Assembly (NCBI RefSeq): GCF_016772415.1
Contig: NZ_JAGSGD010000001.1
Span: 992,001-1,056,000, forward strand
Reading direction: 5' to 3'
DNA: 64,000 bases
From: Phenylobacterium glaciei
GTDB taxonomy: Bacteria; Pseudomonadota; Alphaproteobacteria; Caulobacterales; Caulobacteraceae
Positions 52,075 to 61,487 of this stretch are shown here, piece after piece (the stretch's first letter is position 1; the number at the start of each line of letters is the position of its first letter). The notes under the pieces are model-generated. The model was not told where the DNA came from, ran no database searches, and worked only from the letters and a program-made list of their open reading frames with translations. The position numbers and the translations under genes are program-made.

Positions 52075-52785
52075 ATGCACGACACCTCACAAGCCTATAG
52101 TCTCTGGCCGGTCGTGATCCTGAACTCACTGCTGATCATCTTCTTTGCGTTCACCTTCTTCAAACCCAAGAGCGCCCGCGACTGGCGCTCGTTCGGCGCT
52201 TTCAGCGCCTTTCTGGTGGCGCTGTTCACCGAGATGTACGGCTTCCCCCTGACCATCTACCTGCTGCTGCCCTGGCTGCAGGGCCGCTTCCCGGGCGTGA
52301 ACTGGCTGACCCACGATGCGGGTCACCTGCTTGAGGAAATGGTCGGCTGGAGGGGCAATCCGCACTTCGGACCGTTCCACATCCTGAGCGACGTCTTCAT
52401 TGGCGGTGGATTCTGGCTGCTCTCCGCATCATGGCCGCCGCTCTATCGGGCGCAGAAGGAAAACGGCCTGGCGACCTCCGGGCCATATGCCAGGATCCGC
52501 CATCCCCAGTACGTCGCCTTCGTCGTAGTGATGTTCGGCTTCCTGCTGCAGTGGCCCACCCTGCTGACGCTCGCGATGTTCCCGATCCTGGTGTTCATGT
52601 ACTGGCGCCTCGGAAAGACCGAAGAGCGCGATTCCCTGGCTGCGTTCGGCGACAGCTACATCGCCTACATGCAGACCACGCCGGGCTTCATCCCGCGGCT
52701 GTTCGGCCGTGCCGGCGTCGGACCTCGCGGCGGCGAACCCATCACAAACCGCACAACGAAAGAGAACGTCCATATCCACCGTTGA
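52075..52785 (+). CDS. Membrane methyltransferase, isoprenylcysteine carboxyl methyltransferase-like
   Basis: A 236-residue polytopic protein with about five helices. The signature of ICMT/PEMT-type enzymes is at the C-terminal half: GLATSGPYARIRHPQYVAFVVVMFGFLLQWPTLLTL, then YWRLGKTEERDSLAAFGDSYIAYMQTTPGFIPRL. HPQY and EER are the S-adenosylmethionine-binding residues. The acceptor is unknown; bacterial members methylate lipids or small molecules. ATG 52075 is set by GGAAGAA upstream. It is followed by DUF2933, probably in one operon. Confidence 0.85.
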   Translation: MHDTSQAYSLWPVVILNSLLIIFFAFTFFKPKSARDWRSFGAFSAFLVALFTEMYGFPLTIYLLLPWLQGRFPGVNWLTHDAGHLLEEMVGWRGNPHFGPFHILSDVFIGGGFWLLSASWPPLYRAQKENGLATSGPYARIRHPQYVAFVVVMFGFLLQWPTLLTLAMFPILVFMYWRLGKTEERDSLAAFGDSYIAYMQTTPGFIPRLFGRAGVGPRGGEPITNRTTKENVHIHR

Positions 52786-52871
52786 TCACGTTCAGGGCCG
52801 GCATGCGTATACCAAGGCTGCGCCGGCCGCCGCGGTCAGCCGCCCCACGCCACATCCGAGAGGTCGATGAC

Positions 52872-53105
52872 ATGGTAGCCAGACGCTACAGTTTCCTGGC
52901 GATGACTGTCGCCGCAGTCGCCGCGGCCGCACTGTTCTGGTTGCTCCGCGACCACTGGCGCCACGCCGCCGGCTATGTCGGCTACCTGCCCTATCTGCTG
53001 TTCCTGGCCTGCCCGTTGATGCATTTGGTCATGCATCACGGCCACGGCGAGCAAGGCCACGACCATGGCTCAGCGCCACGGGACCGAGCGCCCCCGACCC
53101 GGTGA
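52872..53105 (+). CDS. DUF2933 small membrane protein
   Basis: A 77-residue protein with two hydrophobic segments (YSFLAMTVAAVAAAALFWLL and YLPYLLFLACPLMHLVMH). The C-terminal CPLMHLVMHHGHG is the DUF2933 hallmark and would bind copper or another soft metal, followed by a His-rich tail (GHDHG). Such genes accompany copper and silver resistance loci. GAGGT precedes ATG 52872. Confidence 0.8.
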   Translation: MVARRYSFLAMTVAAVAAAALFWLLRDHWRHAAGYVGYLPYLLFLACPLMHLVMHHGHGEQGHDHGSAPRDRAPPTR

Positions 53106-53135
53106 GGCTTCAGCGGAAGCCCATGCCTGCCGTCG

Positions 53136-55445
53136 TCAGGCGGCGGCGTTCTGCGGCTCGCGTAGGGAGATGTGGAGCGCTCCGTCGCGGTCGAGCGCGT
53201 ATGACGTTCCGCACACCACCAGCGTCATGGGCTCGCCGGCCTCGAGCGTCGCCTCTAGGCTTTGCTCTGCTTGCGCGATCCGGAGTCTGAGCTGTCGGCC
53301 ATGCCATTGGACGCTGAAGGCCAGACTGCGCCAACTGGCTGGCAGCTTTGGGTCGATCGCCACTCCGTCGGCTCCTATCGAGAGCCCAGCGAATCCCAAG
53401 ACCGCCATCTGCCAGAGACCTCCGAGGGCGGCGATGTGAACGCCGCCGGCGATCGCCGCATGGGTTTCCGCCAAATCGATCGCTGCGGTCTCATGGAAGT
53501 AGCGCAGAGCCAGTGCGGGCTCGCCAAGGCGCGCGGCGACTAGCCCATGCATGGCGCGGCTCAGGGAACTGCCGTGGCCGCAACGTGGCTCGTAGTAGTG
53601 GAAGTTCTCCGCAGCCGTGTCTCCGATGAACTCATCCGGCAACAGCGCCAGGAGCGCCACCACGTCGGCCTGCTTGATCACCTGGGACTGCCGCGTGCGC
53701 GCTCGTCCAAGCACCACGTCCATCGGGACAGACCGCCCGGCATAGTCGGCCAGATCGATCTCCTCGAGCGCGAAATAGCCGGCGAATTGCTCGATTAGGC
53801 CAGTGCTCGAGTCGATACCGGTCGAAATCGTATCGGCGACGGCCCGCCATTGTTTCAGTTCGACATCTTCGAGACCAAGGCGCGACGAGAGCTGCGTCCA
53901 GCGGCCAGCCCAGCGCTCACCCATCAAGGTAACCACCTCAAGCCCGCGCGCGATGTTCCAACGGGCCATGAGGTTGGTGAAGGCGTTGTCGTCGATGTCC
54001 TCGTGATATTCGTCCGGTCCGATCACACCTCGGATGTGATGGCGGCCATCCGCCTCCACCCGCGCGCGGCTGGCCCAGAACCGGGCCGTCTCCAGCAGAA
54101 TCTCGGCTCCAAAGTCCAGTAGGAACGTCTCGTCTCCGGTCGCTTGCCAGTATTGCCAGACGGCGTAAGCGACGTCGGCGCTGATGTGCTGCTCCAGTCT
54201 TCCAGAGAGCACATCGACCACCCGGCGGTCCGGTCCGATGACCTGCTCGGGGGTCGCTTCGTCACCGGTGTCGGCGGACTCCCAGGCGTAGAGGGCGCCG
54301 CGCCAGCCCATCCGAGCCGCCTTCGCGCGCGCCGCGTCCAGCGTATGGAACCGGTAGACAAGCAAAGCCCGGGCGGCCTCGGGCCAGGTCAGGGCGTAGA
54401 ACGGCAGCAGGAAGATCTCGGTGTCCCAGAACACGTGTCCCCGATAGTCGTCGCCGGTCAGGGCTCGGGCGCCGATCGAGACCCGCTCGTCGGCGGGGTT
54501 GGCGGCGCTGTTCAGGTGATAGGCGGCAAATCGTAGGGCCTGCTGCGCAACCGGGTCGCCCTCGACCTCGACATCGCTGCACCGCCAGCGGCTCGCCCAG
54601 GCCGCCTCGTGGTCCGCCACAACGCCGCGCCAGCCCAGGCGCTGCGCCGCGCCGAGCTTGTCCCTGGCGTCGGCCGCAGGATCCAGGTCTGGGGCGTCGC
54701 TTCGCGTCACGGCCACCGAGCGGGCGAAACAGGCAACCTGGCCCGGGCGAGACCTCCAGGTCCATGACCACCTGAGTTCGCCAAGCGCGGTCGCAGGAAC
54801 CTCGTCGCCGTCGACCTGCAAGGACGGCGCGGCGGCCATGGCCAAACCCTTGCGGGAATGCGGCGTGCGCCACACGCCGAGATCCTGTCCGACCCGCTCC
54901 GCGACGAGGCCGAGGTTCATGCCCTCGAACGAGGCTTCAAGGCTGACCGCGACCTCGCCGTGCTCGACGTCCAGCTGGATCAGCTGAAGTCCTAGGGAGC
55001 GCTCGCTGAGCGACACCAGCCGCAGCGTACGCAGGCGAACGCCAACGGCCGGGGTGTTCATCTGAAGGCATTCGGTGAGCAGAACGCCGCGCCGCATGTC
55101 CAGCGTCATGCGATGCGACGAGAGGTCTCCTGGGTCATCAACCAACGGCTTGCCGTCCAGCAGGATGCGGACGCGTAGCCAGTCGGCCCCGGGGACAAGT
55201 TCCGGTATCGCGCCGTCTGCGGTTGAGGTGTCAAAGAGCCCCGCGACATAGGTGCGCGCCGGAATGGCCCAACGGCAGCCTCCCGTGGCCGCCCTCGCGC
55301 CCCTGACGCCCAAAAAGCCGTTGCTGATCGCGAAACGCGACTCGTGACTGCTCTCGCGGAGTGGATCATGGCCCTCCTCGCCAAGGATCCAGGCGGCATC
55401 GGCAGTGGCCTGCAGGATCTTATCCATGGTCTTCCGTCCGATCAC
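53136..55445 (-). CDS. GH65 disaccharide phosphorylase (maltose/trehalose/kojibiose type)
   Basis: A 769-residue inverting phosphorylase that cleaves an alpha-glucoside with phosphate to give beta-glucose 1-phosphate. VFWDTEIFLLPF is at about 338-349 and the general-acid motif GPDEYHE at 476-482 (Glu479). VIKQADVVALL and YYEPRCGHGSSLSR hold the phosphate site. The N-terminal beta-sandwich domain includes SRFAISNGFLGVRGA. The substrate among maltose, trehalose, kojibiose or nigerose cannot be decided. The GTG at 55445 overlaps the upstream stop (GTGA); an in-frame ATG at 55427 is possible. Coupled to beta-PGM, which uses the product. Confidence 0.92.
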   Translation of the reverse strand: MIGRKTMDKILQATADAAWILGEEGHDPLRESSHESRFAISNGFLGVRGARAATGGCRWAIPARTYVAGLFDTSTADGAIPELVPGADWLRVRILLDGKPLVDDPGDLSSHRMTLDMRRGVLLTECLQMNTPAVGVRLRTLRLVSLSERSLGLQLIQLDVEHGEVAVSLEASFEGMNLGLVAERVGQDLGVWRTPHSRKGLAMAAAPSLQVDGDEVPATALGELRWSWTWRSRPGQVACFARSVAVTRSDAPDLDPAADARDKLGAAQRLGWRGVVADHEAAWASRWRCSDVEVEGDPVAQQALRFAAYHLNSAANPADERVSIGARALTGDDYRGHVFWDTEIFLLPFYALTWPEAARALLVYRFHTLDAARAKAARMGWRGALYAWESADTGDEATPEQVIGPDRRVVDVLSGRLEQHISADVAYAVWQYWQATGDETFLLDFGAEILLETARFWASRARVEADGRHHIRGVIGPDEYHEDIDDNAFTNLMARWNIARGLEVVTLMGERWAGRWTQLSSRLGLEDVELKQWRAVADTISTGIDSSTGLIEQFAGYFALEEIDLADYAGRSVPMDVVLGRARTRQSQVIKQADVVALLALLPDEFIGDTAAENFHYYEPRCGHGSSLSRAMHGLVAARLGEPALALRYFHETAAIDLAETHAAIAGGVHIAALGGLWQMAVLGFAGLSIGADGVAIDPKLPASWRSLAFSVQWHGRQLRLRIAQAEQSLEATLEAGEPMTLVVCGTSYALDRDGALHISLREPQNAAA

Positions 55446-56188
55446 GTCCGCCGACAGCGGAGTCGCCCGGCCGCCAGGTCATCGATTGCGACATCGTCGA
55501 GGCTCGTAACCACCAAATCGGCACCTGCAGCCTTCAGGACATCTGCGTCCCCAAGGCGAGCGACGCCGAGCGCCGCCATGCCGCCGGCGCGGGCGGCCTC
55601 GATCCCAGCCGATGCGTCCTCGACGACGAAGCAGCGCGCCGGCTCCACGTGCAGTTCCGTCGCGGCCAGCAGGAATATCTCCGGGTTCGGCTTTCCCTGC
55701 CGCAGATCGCGCCCGTTGACGTTGGCCTTGAAGATGTCGAGCAGGTTCCCGCCCCCGTCCAGCCAGATCTCCCGCATCATCGCGTCGGCGTTCTTCGAAG
55801 ACGAGGCGCAGGCCATGGGCAGACCCAGCGCGGCCAGCGACTGGACGAAACGCAGCGCATCGGGGAAGGCGTGAACCGCGCCGGCCCGAACCAGAACCTC
55901 CAGGCGGGCCTGTTTTCGTTCTGCGTAGGCTGTCGCCTGCCGTTCAGCGTCCGGCACGCCCAAAGCCTCCAGCGCCGACAGGGCGCCTGCGAGCCGTGGC
56001 TTGCCGGCGACGAGAGCCTGGTAGACCGGACTCGTGAACCGAATTGGGTCCGCCAGACCATCGAGGGCCTCGCGCCAAGCCCGTTCATGGGGAGAGGCCA
56101 GCAAAACCCCATCGACATCGAATATCCCGGCCACGAGAGCGGAGGGATGAGCACGAGAGCATTCAGCACGTTCGCGGACGGCCAACAT
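55442..56188 (-). CDS. Beta-phosphoglucomutase-like HAD enzyme
   Basis: A 248-residue HAD-superfamily protein. The nucleophile motif IFDVDGVLL has D24 and D26, motif II is ACASSSKN, Lys in GKPNPEIFLLA, and motif III/IV VVEDASAGIEAARAGGM. This is the beta-PGM set. It would convert beta-glucose 1-phosphate to glucose 6-phosphate after the GH65 gene. The first 15 residues are extra, so an internal start is possible. The two genes form one operon, translated in coupled order. Confidence 0.88.
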   Translation of the reverse strand: MLAVRERAECSRAHPSALVAGIFDVDGVLLASPHERAWREALDGLADPIRFTSPVYQALVAGKPRLAGALSALEALGVPDAERQATAYAERKQARLEVLVRAGAVHAFPDALRFVQSLAALGLPMACASSSKNADAMMREIWLDGGGNLLDIFKANVNGRDLRQGKPNPEIFLLAATELHVEPARCFVVEDASAGIEAARAGGMAALGVARLGDADVLKAAGADLVVTSLDDVAIDDLAAGRLRCRRT

Positions 56189-56527
56189 TTTGGGACCTTG
56201 CCGCCGATGCCGACGGACAGTTCCGCCGCTTCGGCACAGGCCAGCACGTGGCCACGTCGTGGCGCCCAAGTCAGGCGACCTTAGCTTGTAAGCGCCGGAC
56301 TGGTGGGAGAGGTTCCGACGCCAACCGCAAGACACCTGCGATACTTGCCATGAGCAGCGCGCGCAGTCGGAAGTGTAATGCCTCGCCCCGCAGCGCGTCC
56401 CTTGGGTAGGCAGCGCCGTGAGACGTGCGAGGTGGCGGAGCGCGTCGCAGCAGCCTCGTCGGGAGACCGGCGTTGGAAGAACCGCGATCGCCAACCGCAG
56501 CCTGCTTAAAGATCGGGAATAGCGTCC
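56189..56527. other. Intergenic, divergent promoters
   Basis: It separates the beta-PGM/GH65 operon from the copper ATPase and must hold both promoters. No strong -35/-10, MerR/CueR-type spacer or inverted repeat was recognised. Confidence 0.35.
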
Positions 56528-59158
56528 ATGAAAACCAGCACGCTTGATGTCGGCGGCCTGTTCTCCATCCTTGGCGCCCGTGGCATCGAGAAGCAACTCC
56601 AGGGGATCGCCGGCGTCGGACGGGTCACGGTCAATCCGGTCTCCGGCCTGACGACAGTTGCCTACGACACGGCGCGGATCAGACTATCCGCAATCCAGGC
56701 CGCGATCGAAGCCTGCGGATTTCACTGTGCGGGCGAAGCCCTTCCCAGGCATGCCTGTTACGACCAGGCCACGACCAGCGCGACTCTTCGGGCGCGCGGC
56801 CGACACAAGGCCCACCGCTCCAGCGCGCCTCTGGCGCATGGACGAGCGCGCCTCGTTGATTCTCACGCGGCCGCCCACGCCGGCGCCAAGGCTCACGCTC
56901 GCATCGCCGCTGTCGAGGAGGAAGCGCCCGCGAAGACTGCCCTCGATGATGAGCATGCCCGTCATAAGGTAAACACGCCGGTCAGCGCCAAGACTCCCGG
57001 CGATGCCAAGGCGGCCGCCGAACCCAAGCCGCCTGGCGGCAAGGATGAACACGCGGGTCACAAGGCGCACGAGGGGGCCAAGACCGACGCGATGGCGCAG
57101 GAAATGGGTCACGGCGCCGGCCACGACTTGCAGGCTATGGTCCGCGACATGCGCAACCGCTTCTGGATTGCGCTTGCCTTCAGCCTGCCGGTCTTCCTCT
57201 TCGAGCCGATGGGCCTCGACTTCATGAAGGTGCCGCCCCCCTTTGGCCTGCGGCTCGATCTTGTGCTGTTTGTCCTGGCCAGCGGCGCGATCCTCTATCC
57301 GGTCTGGCCCTTCCTCGTCGCGGCATACCGTTCGATCCGCGCCGGCGTCGCAAACATGGCCGTGCTGGTCGTGCTCAGCGTCGGCACGGGCTACCTGTTC
57401 AGCGTCGGATCGACCTTCTTCTATGGTGGTGAGCAGTTCTACGAAGCCGCGGTAATCCTGCTGGACTTCATTCTGCTCGGCCATTGGCTGGAGATGCGCG
57501 CCAGGGCCGGGGCGTCCCAGGCCATCCGCGCCCTGATGGACCTGGCGCCGCCCAAGGCCTCGGTGCTGCGGGACGGCAAGGAAATCGAGGTGCCGACCTC
57601 CGAAGTGGTGGCCGGGGACACCGTCGTGATCCGGCCGGGCAACAAGATTCCCGTCGATGGAACCGTGCTGGAGGGGTCGTCCCTCGTCGATCAGTCGATG
57701 CTTACCGGCGAATCCATGCCGGTCGACAAGACGGTTGGCGACACGGTGATCGGCGCGACCATCAACAAGAGCGGCACGTTCCAGTACCGCGCGACCAAGG
57801 TCGGGGCGGACACCGCGCTCGCCCAGATCGTCAAGCTTGTTCAGGAGGCTCAGAACTCCAAGGCGCCCTCGCAACTGCTGGCCGACCGCGCGGCGCAGTG
57901 GCTGGTCTGGGCGGCCATCGGCGTCGGCCTGCTGACCTTTGGCGTCTGGTTCTGGATGATCGGCCAGCCCCTGCTCTTCGCGATCAGCCTGATGATCACC
58001 GTTTTTGTCATCGCCTGTCCGGACGCCTTAGGCCTGGCGACCCCGATGGCGATCATGGTCGGCACCGGGCTCGGCGCTACGAATGGTATCCTGTTCAAGA
58101 ACGCCTCGGCGCTCGAAGACGCCACCAAGCTGAACGTCATCATCTTCGACAAGACCGGAACCCTGACGATGGGGCAGCCCGAGGTGGTCGACCTCGTGAC
58201 CGCGCCGGGGGCCACCGAGAACCAGTTGCTCTCCGCCGCCGCGGCGGTGGACGCAGGCTCGGACCATCCGCTGGCGCAGGCGATCCTGCGACGGGCCGCT
58301 AAGGTGAAAACCCCCAAGGTCACCGGATTCAAGAACATCGAGGGCAAGGGCGCGCAGGCTCACATCGGGGCCAAGACGGCCTTGCTTGGGAACATGCGCC
58401 TGATGAGCGAGCACAAGATCGACCTCGGCGACCTCGCCGCGAAATCCGAGGCGCTGCAGGGCGCCGGCCGGACCGTCGTTCACCTCGCGGTGGGCGGCAA
58501 GCTGGTCGGACTGATCGCCATCGCCGACGCCATCCGACCGACCGCGGTAGAAGCGATCAAGGTGCTTCGCGCCCGAGGCGTCGAAGTCGCCATGCTCACG
58601 GGCGACAACCAGGGCACGGCGGACCGCATCGCCAAGAGCCTTGGCATCGACATGGTGTTCGCCGACGTGCTGCCCGGCGACAAGGCCAGCAAGGTCAAGG
58701 AACTGCAGGCCCAGGGCAAGAAGGTCGGCATGGTGGGGGACGGCGTGAACGACGCCCCGGCCCTCACTCAGGCTGACGTCGGGTTCGCGATCGGCGCCGG
58801 CACGGATGTGGCGATGGAGAGCGCCGACATCGTGCTGATGAAGAGCGATCCTTTCGACGTCGTCGGCGCCATCGAACTGTCTCGCGCGACACTCCGCAAG
58901 ATGCATCAGAACCTATGGTGGGCGGTCGGCTACAATGTCATCGCCTTCCCGCTGGCCGCCGGCGTGCTGTACCCGTTCCTGTTGGGGCCCAGCATCGCCG
59001 CCATCGCTATGTCCGGCAGCACTGCGATCGTGGCCATCAACGCGCTGATGCTGAAGCGCACAAAGCTGGACGGTATCCGCCGCCAGGGCGCGGCGCCCCC
59101 ACCTGCCGCCGCTTCGCCTTTGAGTCCCGCGGCTAGGCCCGCGCTCGCCGCCGCGTGA
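56528..59158 (+). CDS. P1B-type heavy-metal ATPase with CPD motif
   Basis: An 876-residue copper-exporter-like ATPase. The N-terminal ferredoxin-like domain (residues 1-70) lacks CxxC. A long Ala/His-rich linker (about 85-200, [25 protein letters not shown]) may bind metal instead. TGES, the CPx site CPD at 497-499 ([11 protein letters not shown]), the DKTGTLT phosphorylation site and [10 protein letters not shown] are intact. Canonical Cu+ pumps have CPC, and CopB types CPH, so CPD is a variant; the metal is probably Cu or Ag from context. About eight membrane helices are seen. It ends with a GTGA overlap with a small frame. Confidence 0.9.
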   Translation: MKTSTLDVGGLFSILGARGIEKQLQGIAGVGRVTVNPVSGLTTVAYDTARIRLSAIQAAIEACGFHCAGEALPRHACYDQATTSATLRARGRHKAHRSSAPLAHGRARLVDSHAAAHAGAKAHARIAAVEEEAPAKTALDDEHARHKVNTPVSAKTPGDAKAAAEPKPPGGKDEHAGHKAHEGAKTDAMAQEMGHGAGHDLQAMVRDMRNRFWIALAFSLPVFLFEPMGLDFMKVPPPFGLRLDLVLFVLASGAILYPVWPFLVAAYRSIRAGVANMAVLVVLSVGTGYLFSVGSTFFYGGEQFYEAAVILLDFILLGHWLEMRARAGASQAIRALMDLAPPKASVLRDGKEIEVPTSEVVAGDTVVIRPGNKIPVDGTVLEGSSLVDQSMLTGESMPVDKTVGDTVIGATINKSGTFQYRATKVGADTALAQIVKLVQEAQNSKAPSQLLADRAAQWLVWAAIGVGLLTFGVWFWMIGQPLLFAISLMITVFVIACPDALGLATPMAIMVGTGLGATNGILFKNASALEDATKLNVIIFDKTGTLTMGQPEVVDLVTAPGATENQLLSAAAAVDAGSDHPLAQAILRRAAKVKTPKVTGFKNIEGKGAQAHIGAKTALLGNMRLMSEHKIDLGDLAAKSEALQGAGRTVVHLAVGGKLVGLIAIADAIRPTAVEAIKVLRARGVEVAMLTGDNQGTADRIAKSLGIDMVFADVLPGDKASKVKELQAQGKKVGMVGDGVNDAPALTQADVGFAIGAGTDVAMESADIVLMKSDPFDVVGAIELSRATLRKMHQNLWWAVGYNVIAFPLAAGVLYPFLLGPSIAAIAMSGSTAIVAINALMLKRTKLDGIRRQGAAPPPAAASPLSPAARPALAAA

Positions 59159-59265
59159 CCGCCCGCACCCGTCCCAAAGGCGATCCGGCCGCCACCATGG
59201 CGGTGCTGATGCTCTCGGTGTTCACGGTCTCGATCGGCTACGGCGTTGTGCTGACCGCGCCCTAG
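59155..59265 (+). pseudogene. Truncated MFS-transporter N-terminus, 36 aa
   Basis: The frame starts at GTG 59155 in the ATPase stop (GTGA) and ends at TAG 59263-59265. The product has RTRPKGDPAATMAVLMLSVFTVSIGYGVVLTAP. MAVLMLSVFTVSIGYGVVL looks like the first helix of a drug-type MFS transporter (where GVVLPLLP usually follows). No continuation was found in the next 220 bp, so it is probably a remnant. A real 36-residue one-helix peptide cannot be ruled out. Confidence 0.5.
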
Positions 59266-59375
59266 CTCAGACGGATATTGGCCCTTGGGAGCGGCCAACA
59301 GGCAGGCGGATTGCCCGTCAAATTCACTCGGAACCGCTTTCGGTCCGACGACTTCCGGGGCGTCGCACCTGGAAG

Positions 59376-59408
59376 CTGTAAGAGCGCGCCTGCAGAGGCG
59401 TCTTACAG
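59376..59408. promoter_or_regulatory. Inverted repeat before the Spy-like gene
   Basis: CTGTAAGA at 59376-59383 and TCTTACAG at 59401-59408 are perfect 8-bp inverted halves, 17 bp apart, and the CGCC inner parts can extend pairing. It lies 76 bp before the ATG and could be an operator or an mRNA hairpin. Confidence 0.35.
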
Positions 59409-59484
59409 GGTGCGCGGCGGTCACGGCGAGTTCTCCTGCCGCTGCAACCGAGATGTCCGGACTCAACTGGAATTGGAACCGACG

Positions 59485-60057
59485 ATGAAGACGACAACCA
59501 GATGCCTTTGCGTGCTTGCTGCGTTCGCCGCGACGACGGCATGGGCCGCCGAACCGGATCCGCACGCCGCTCACCACCCCTCACCCGCCGCGACGTCGAA
59601 GCCGGCGGCAAAGGCTGGCGGGTCCATGATGGCCGGCGGGATGATGAACATGGCCGACATGCATGGCCTTGGGATGAGTGCGCACCGGCTGGCCGCCTTG
59701 AAGGATGAACTCGCCCTGACACCTGCGCAGCTTCCGCTGTGGGAGGCCTTTGCCGATGCGTCCCAGGCGATGAACGTGAGCATGCCGATGCATGCCGGGA
59801 TGGAGATGCCCGAGGGCAAGCCGATGGCGCCTGGAACGTCGATGCCGCAAGGCATGGCCAAGCCGAAACCCGGAACAGCGATGATGACGGCGCCAGTGAC
59901 GCTCCCTGAACGGCTGGATCGCCACGAGGCGATGATGACGGAGCGGCTGGACGCGCTTCGTAAGGTAAAGGCGGCTTTGTCGCCGCTGTACGCCGCGCTC
60001 GGCCCAGCGCAGCGGACCAAGCTCGACGCGATGCCGGCTCATCCGCAAAAGCATTAG
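59485..60057 (+). CDS. Spy/CpxP-like periplasmic protein, Met/His-rich
   Basis: A 190-residue secreted protein with a signal peptide (MKTTTRCLCVLAAFAATTAWA). The mature part has Met/His-rich patches (HAAHHPSP, MMAGGMMNMADMHG, SMPMHAGMEMP) and the LTPAQLPLWEAF motif of the LTXXQ/Spy family. Predicted coiled helices follow (LDRHEAMMTERLDALRKVKAAL). It probably binds copper or acts as a periplasmic chaperone under metal stress, matching the ATPase and Cus genes. ATG 59485 was chosen because the signal peptide starts there. Confidence 0.82.
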   Translation: MKTTTRCLCVLAAFAATTAWAAEPDPHAAHHPSPAATSKPAAKAGGSMMAGGMMNMADMHGLGMSAHRLAALKDELALTPAQLPLWEAFADASQAMNVSMPMHAGMEMPEGKPMAPGTSMPQGMAKPKPGTAMMTAPVTLPERLDRHEAMMTERLDALRKVKAALSPLYAALGPAQRTKLDAMPAHPQKH

Positions 60058-60224
60058 GTCGAGGGATGCGGCGTGGCCGAGATTTGGCGCGGCCACGCCC
60101 GCGGTCGTTCCGGATGGTAGGAGCCCTTGAACAACCTATCGACCAAAGCCGGCGATCTCGTGAGGATTTGACCATGCACCAGCGGATGGAGCCAGCGGGC
60201 GAGCCCGCCAAGCGCCCCTCGCCG

Positions 60225-60640
60225 ACAACCCGGCCGGCCGCGGCGCTTCATCGCCTTCTTGATGAATTTCAGCGCAGCAGCCTTGTCGCGCGTGGTGGTG
60301 ACAAAGGACCAGCACCTCGCCTTCGTGATCGACGGCCCGCCAGAGGTAGCGCATCTCGCCGTTGATCTTCACGGAGGCCCTCGTCGAGGCGCCATCGCCA
60401 GCGTGTAGCGGCTCGCATTCGCTGAACCCGCTTGCGGCGGATCTCACCGGCGAACATCGGGCCGAACCGGTTCCACCAAAGCCGCACCGCCTCGTGGCAG
60501 ATGTCGATGACGCGCTCGAACAGGAGGTCCTCGACACTGCGCAGCGACAGCGGGTAGCGGACGTACCTCATGACCACCAACCGGCTAACCTCCGGCGAGC
60601 TGTCAAAGTGGCAGAAGGGGTTGGTCGATTTGGCTATACC
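60225..60640 (-). pseudogene. Decayed IS6-family transposase
   Basis: On the minus strand the fragments KSTNPFCHFDSSPEV, VRYPLSLRSVEDLLFER, ICHEAVRLWWNRFGPMF, VKINGEMRYLWRAVDHEGEVL and TTTRDKAAALKFIKKAMKR are spread over three frames. A +1 insertion after RLDE (about 60370) and a 2-nt loss after EVL (about 60320) break it. The C-terminal half with the remaining DDE residues is missing, and no inverted repeats were found. It is dead and cannot transpose. Confidence 0.85.
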
Positions 60641-60889
60641 CCCCGCCAACTTGCGCCGGTTAGCGCTCTCTGAAGTTTGGGCTGACAAAGCCGTGTTGGC
60701 GCATGCGATTTCATCACGCCTGGCCCTCATCCCTATCGAAGATGCACGCCGACGAGTCCTCACCCGTCAGGACGACGCCCTCGGGGCAAGCCGCCAGAAG
60801 ACTGGGGATGGTGAGGCGTCGCATCACAATCCGAACTGAGGCGTTGAGCTTGGGGTGTGGTCATCCAACCCAGCCAATCGGAGGATATC

Positions 60890-61447
60890 GTGAAATACGG
60901 TCGCTTCGCCGCGATGATCGCCACATCGACGATCATCATGTTTGGGCTGATGTACCTCAACACGTTCATGCTGCAGCACGTACGCTTCAGCGAGACGCGC
61001 CTCTACATGGCCCTGCTCATGGGCGCCGTGATGGCCATCGTCATGATGCTCTTCATGCTGAAGATGTACGAAAACAAGCGCGCCAACATGGCTATCCTGG
61101 CCGGCAGTGTCGTGGTCTTCGCGATCTCCCTTTGGCTCGTCAGGAGCCAGGAGACGGTCGGTGACGTGGCCTACATGAAGGCGATGATCCCTCACCATTC
61201 CATCGCGATCATGACCAGCGAGCGGGCGCACATTAAGGACCCCGAAGTCCGTAAATTGGCCGACGGGATCATCGACGCGCAGATTCGAGAAATCGCCGAG
61301 ATGGATCGCATGATCGCCCGCCTCGAAGCCAAGCCCACGCCCGCCAACGCGCCGAACTTGCCTTCATATCGCGACCGCCATGTGCCGCCACCCCCGCCGC
61401 AGACCGACGAAAGCACAGGGATCAACACCCTGAAACCGATCGAGTGA
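60890..61447 (+). CDS. DUF305 membrane protein
   Basis: A 185-residue protein with three N-terminal membrane segments (about 10-30, 40-60 and 70-90) and a DUF305 end. AYMKAMIPHHSIAIMTSERA and IIDAQIREIAEMDRMI are the ferritin-like four-helix motifs with conserved His and Met residues. Such proteins occur with copper resistance genes. GTG 60890 follows GGAGGATAT; the longer frame upstream lacks coding character. It may be the first gene of an operon with the next two. Confidence 0.85.
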   Translation: MKYGRFAAMIATSTIIMFGLMYLNTFMLQHVRFSETRLYMALLMGAVMAIVMMLFMLKMYENKRANMAILAGSVVVFAISLWLVRSQETVGDVAYMKAMIPHHSIAIMTSERAHIKDPEVRKLADGIIDAQIREIAEMDRMIARLEAKPTPANAPNLPSYRDRHVPPPPPQTDESTGINTLKPIE

Positions 61448-61487
61448 TCTGCACGATCAGGATCCTCAGAACTGAAAAGGCGCAGGC

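Noticed and set aside
53106..53121. Small GGCTTC/GAAGCC hairpin between convergent DUF2933 and GH65 genes
   Set aside because: A 6-bp stem without a T-run is too weak to call a terminator.
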